A stretch of DNA of 6,193 nt. Origin: an uncultured Cellvibrio sp. Lineage in GTDB: Bacteria > Pseudomonadota > Gammaproteobacteria > Pseudomonadales > Cellvibrionaceae. Positions within the stretch are counted from its first letter, which is position 1; each line of letters opens with the position of its first letter. This document shows positions 5,143-6,193 of the stretch, piece after piece. A model generated the notes under the pieces. That model was not told where the DNA came from. It worked only from the letters and a program-made list of their open reading frames with translations, and did not search any database. The stretch spans positions 1 to 6,193 of the forward strand of contig CAMPIG010000294.1 in assembly GCA_946886255.1 (NCBI GenBank), given 5' to 3'. The translations under genes and the position numbers were made by a program.

Positions 5143-6193
5143 ATGAAACTCTTTGGTCCGATGTGGCTTATCCTGGGCGTTATTCTGAATATCCAGGCGT
5201 TTTTTATGCTTTGGTCGCTTGCTCTGGCCAGTTTGCTGGACACGGGTAATCAATTCCCTTTCTTTCTCTCTGCCGCTATCACCTGTGGTGCAGGTGTCTG
5301 CGCGTTGCTTTTGGGGCATCGCGCCAATGTGAACAATATTGGACCGCGCCAGGTATTTTTAACCACATCTGCCGCCTGGTTAAGCGTTTCAGTATTTGGT
5401 TGCCTGCCTTTTCTGTTCGTTAAACAGCCACTCACTTTTACCAATGCTTTTTTCGAGTCTGTCTCCGGCGTAACCACCACGGGTTCTACTGTGTTGATCG
5501 GATTGGATAACATGGCGCCAGACCTGTTGTTGTGGCGATCACTGTTGCAATGGATGGGAGGCATCGGGGTTATTGGTATGGCTGTGGCTGTATTGCCCTT
5601 CTTACGCGTTGGCGGTATGCGATTATTTAAAACCGAAACATCGGATTGGTCTGAAAAAGCCACACCCCGTGCCCATAGCTTGATCAAGGCCATGGTGTAT
5701 TGTTATGTCTGTTTATCGCTGCTATGCATGCTGAGTTATCGACTGACCGGCATGGATTGGTTCAATGCCATCAACCATGCAATGACCACAGTCTCCACTG
5801 GCGGTTACTCCACCTCTGATAACTCTTTTGGGCAATTTACCAATCTTGCCAGCCATTGGGTTTCCATCATTTTTATGCTCCTGGGTGCTATGCCCTTTGT
5901 ATTATTTGTGCGCTGGTTTATGCATGGCAACTTTCTGTTATTAAAAGATTCCCAGGTGCGTGGTTTACTGTTGGTTGTCACTTTCACTGCGATTTTGCTC
6001 GCTATACCCTTGTGGCGTGAAGGCGCCTCGCTGTTTAACGCAATTACCATCACGACATTTAATCTGGTTTCCGTTATCACCACCTGTGGCTACGCATCAA
6101 CAGACTATCAACTCTGGGGACCGCTGGCGGTGTTGGTTTTTTTCTTTTGTACCTTTATCGGCGGTTGTTCCGGGTCAACCAGCGGCGGGTTAA
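5143..6193 (+). CDS. trkH: TrkH-family potassium uptake membrane subunit (3' end outside window)
   Basis: The frame is open through the right edge and gives 350 of the roughly 480 residues usual for TrkH. TrkH is the K+-translocating inner-membrane subunit that works with the cytosolic NAD/ATP-binding protein TrkA. It folds as four M1-P-M2 repeats with a filter loop in each. Three loops are visible: S108-G-V-T-T-T-G114-S, T216-V-S-T-G220-G-Y222 and I312-T-T-C-G316-Y317. The conserved Q-W-M-G-G-I-G-V-I-G-M-A-V stretch (146-158), the L-R-V-G-G-M-R-L-F segment after it and G-G-C-S-G-S-T-S-G-G (340-349) are also typical. The fourth loop lies beyond the window. ATG 5143 is preferred because it places the first hydrophobic helix at residues about 6-28; GTG 5116 is an alternative, and the frame is closed upstream at 5113. 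No clear Shine-Dalgarno sequence or promoter was found in the 115-bp gap. Confidence 0.92.
   Translation, partial: MKLFGPMWLILGVILNIQAFFMLWSLALASLLDTGNQFPFFLSAAITCGAGVCALLLGHRANVNNIGPRQVFLTTSAAWLSVSVFGCLPFLFVKQPLTFTNAFFESVSGVTTTGSTVLIGLDNMAPDLLLWRSLLQWMGGIGVIGMAVAVLPFLRVGGMRLFKTETSDWSEKATPRAHSLIKAMVYCYVCLSLLCMLSYRLTGMDWFNAINHAMTTVSTGGYSTSDNSFGQFTNLASHWVSIIFMLLGAMPFVLFVRWFMHGNFLLLKDSQVRGLLLVVTFTAILLAIPLWREGASLFNAITITTFNLVSVITTCGYASTDYQLWGPLAVLVFFFCTFIGGCSGSTSGGL

Noticed and set aside
5094..5249. ATG frame beginning M-H-R-I-R-T-I-S just before trkH
   Set aside because: The first residues vaguely recall some TrkH N-termini, but the frame differs from trkH, runs into non-membrane sequence and stops after about 51 codons, while ATG 5143 gives a proper first helix.
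5250..5693. A 147-codon minus-strand ORF and another at 5805-6083
   Set aside because: Both are antisense to trkH, whose filter loops and membrane segments are unmistakable; they are shadows of that gene.

Overview
The window looks like chromosomal DNA of a Gammaproteobacterium at roughly 50% GC. The gene content and protein style (TPR lipoprotein operon, bacterial phosphorylase-kinase-alpha/beta-like protein, TrkH) suggest a marine or soil cellulose-degrader of the Cellvibrio/Saccharophagus type. That placement is an impression from recalled protein families, not a computed result. All recognised genes are on the + strand. No RNA genes, insertion sequences, phage genes, CRISPR arrays or long repeats were seen.

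Region 1 (1-1636) is the 3' end of an operon. It holds the C-terminal part of a large TPR protein, then a TPR outer-membrane-type lipoprotein overlapping it by 11 bp, then an 84-residue exported protein whose ATG overlaps the previous TGA. The tight overlaps imply one transcript and coupled translation. In related bacteria this trio, as I recall it, closes operons encoding an ExbB/ExbD/TonB-type energy-transducing system. Those upstream genes would lie left of the window and cannot be confirmed here.

Region 2 (1637-1937) is 301 bp without a convincing gene. It contains two overlapping, mutually exclusive hairpins just after the operon, a possible -10 box and a perfect 10-bp palindrome shortly before the next gene.

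Region 3 (1938-5027) is the most interesting part. It encodes a bacterial homologue of the alpha/beta regulatory subunits of eukaryotic glycogen phosphorylase kinase (GH15-like fold). The reading frame is interrupted by two in-frame TAA codons 12 nt apart (3990-3992 and 4002-4004). It then continues in the same frame with recognisable family sequence to 5027. It is either a broken gene, a sequence error, or a genuinely split protein. A good intrinsic terminator closes it at 5015-5050.

Region 4 (5143-6193) is a TrkH-family potassium-uptake membrane subunit, cut by the right edge after three of its four selectivity-filter loops. The terminator in front of it suggests separate transcription from the kinase-like gene, so no functional link between these two is implied.
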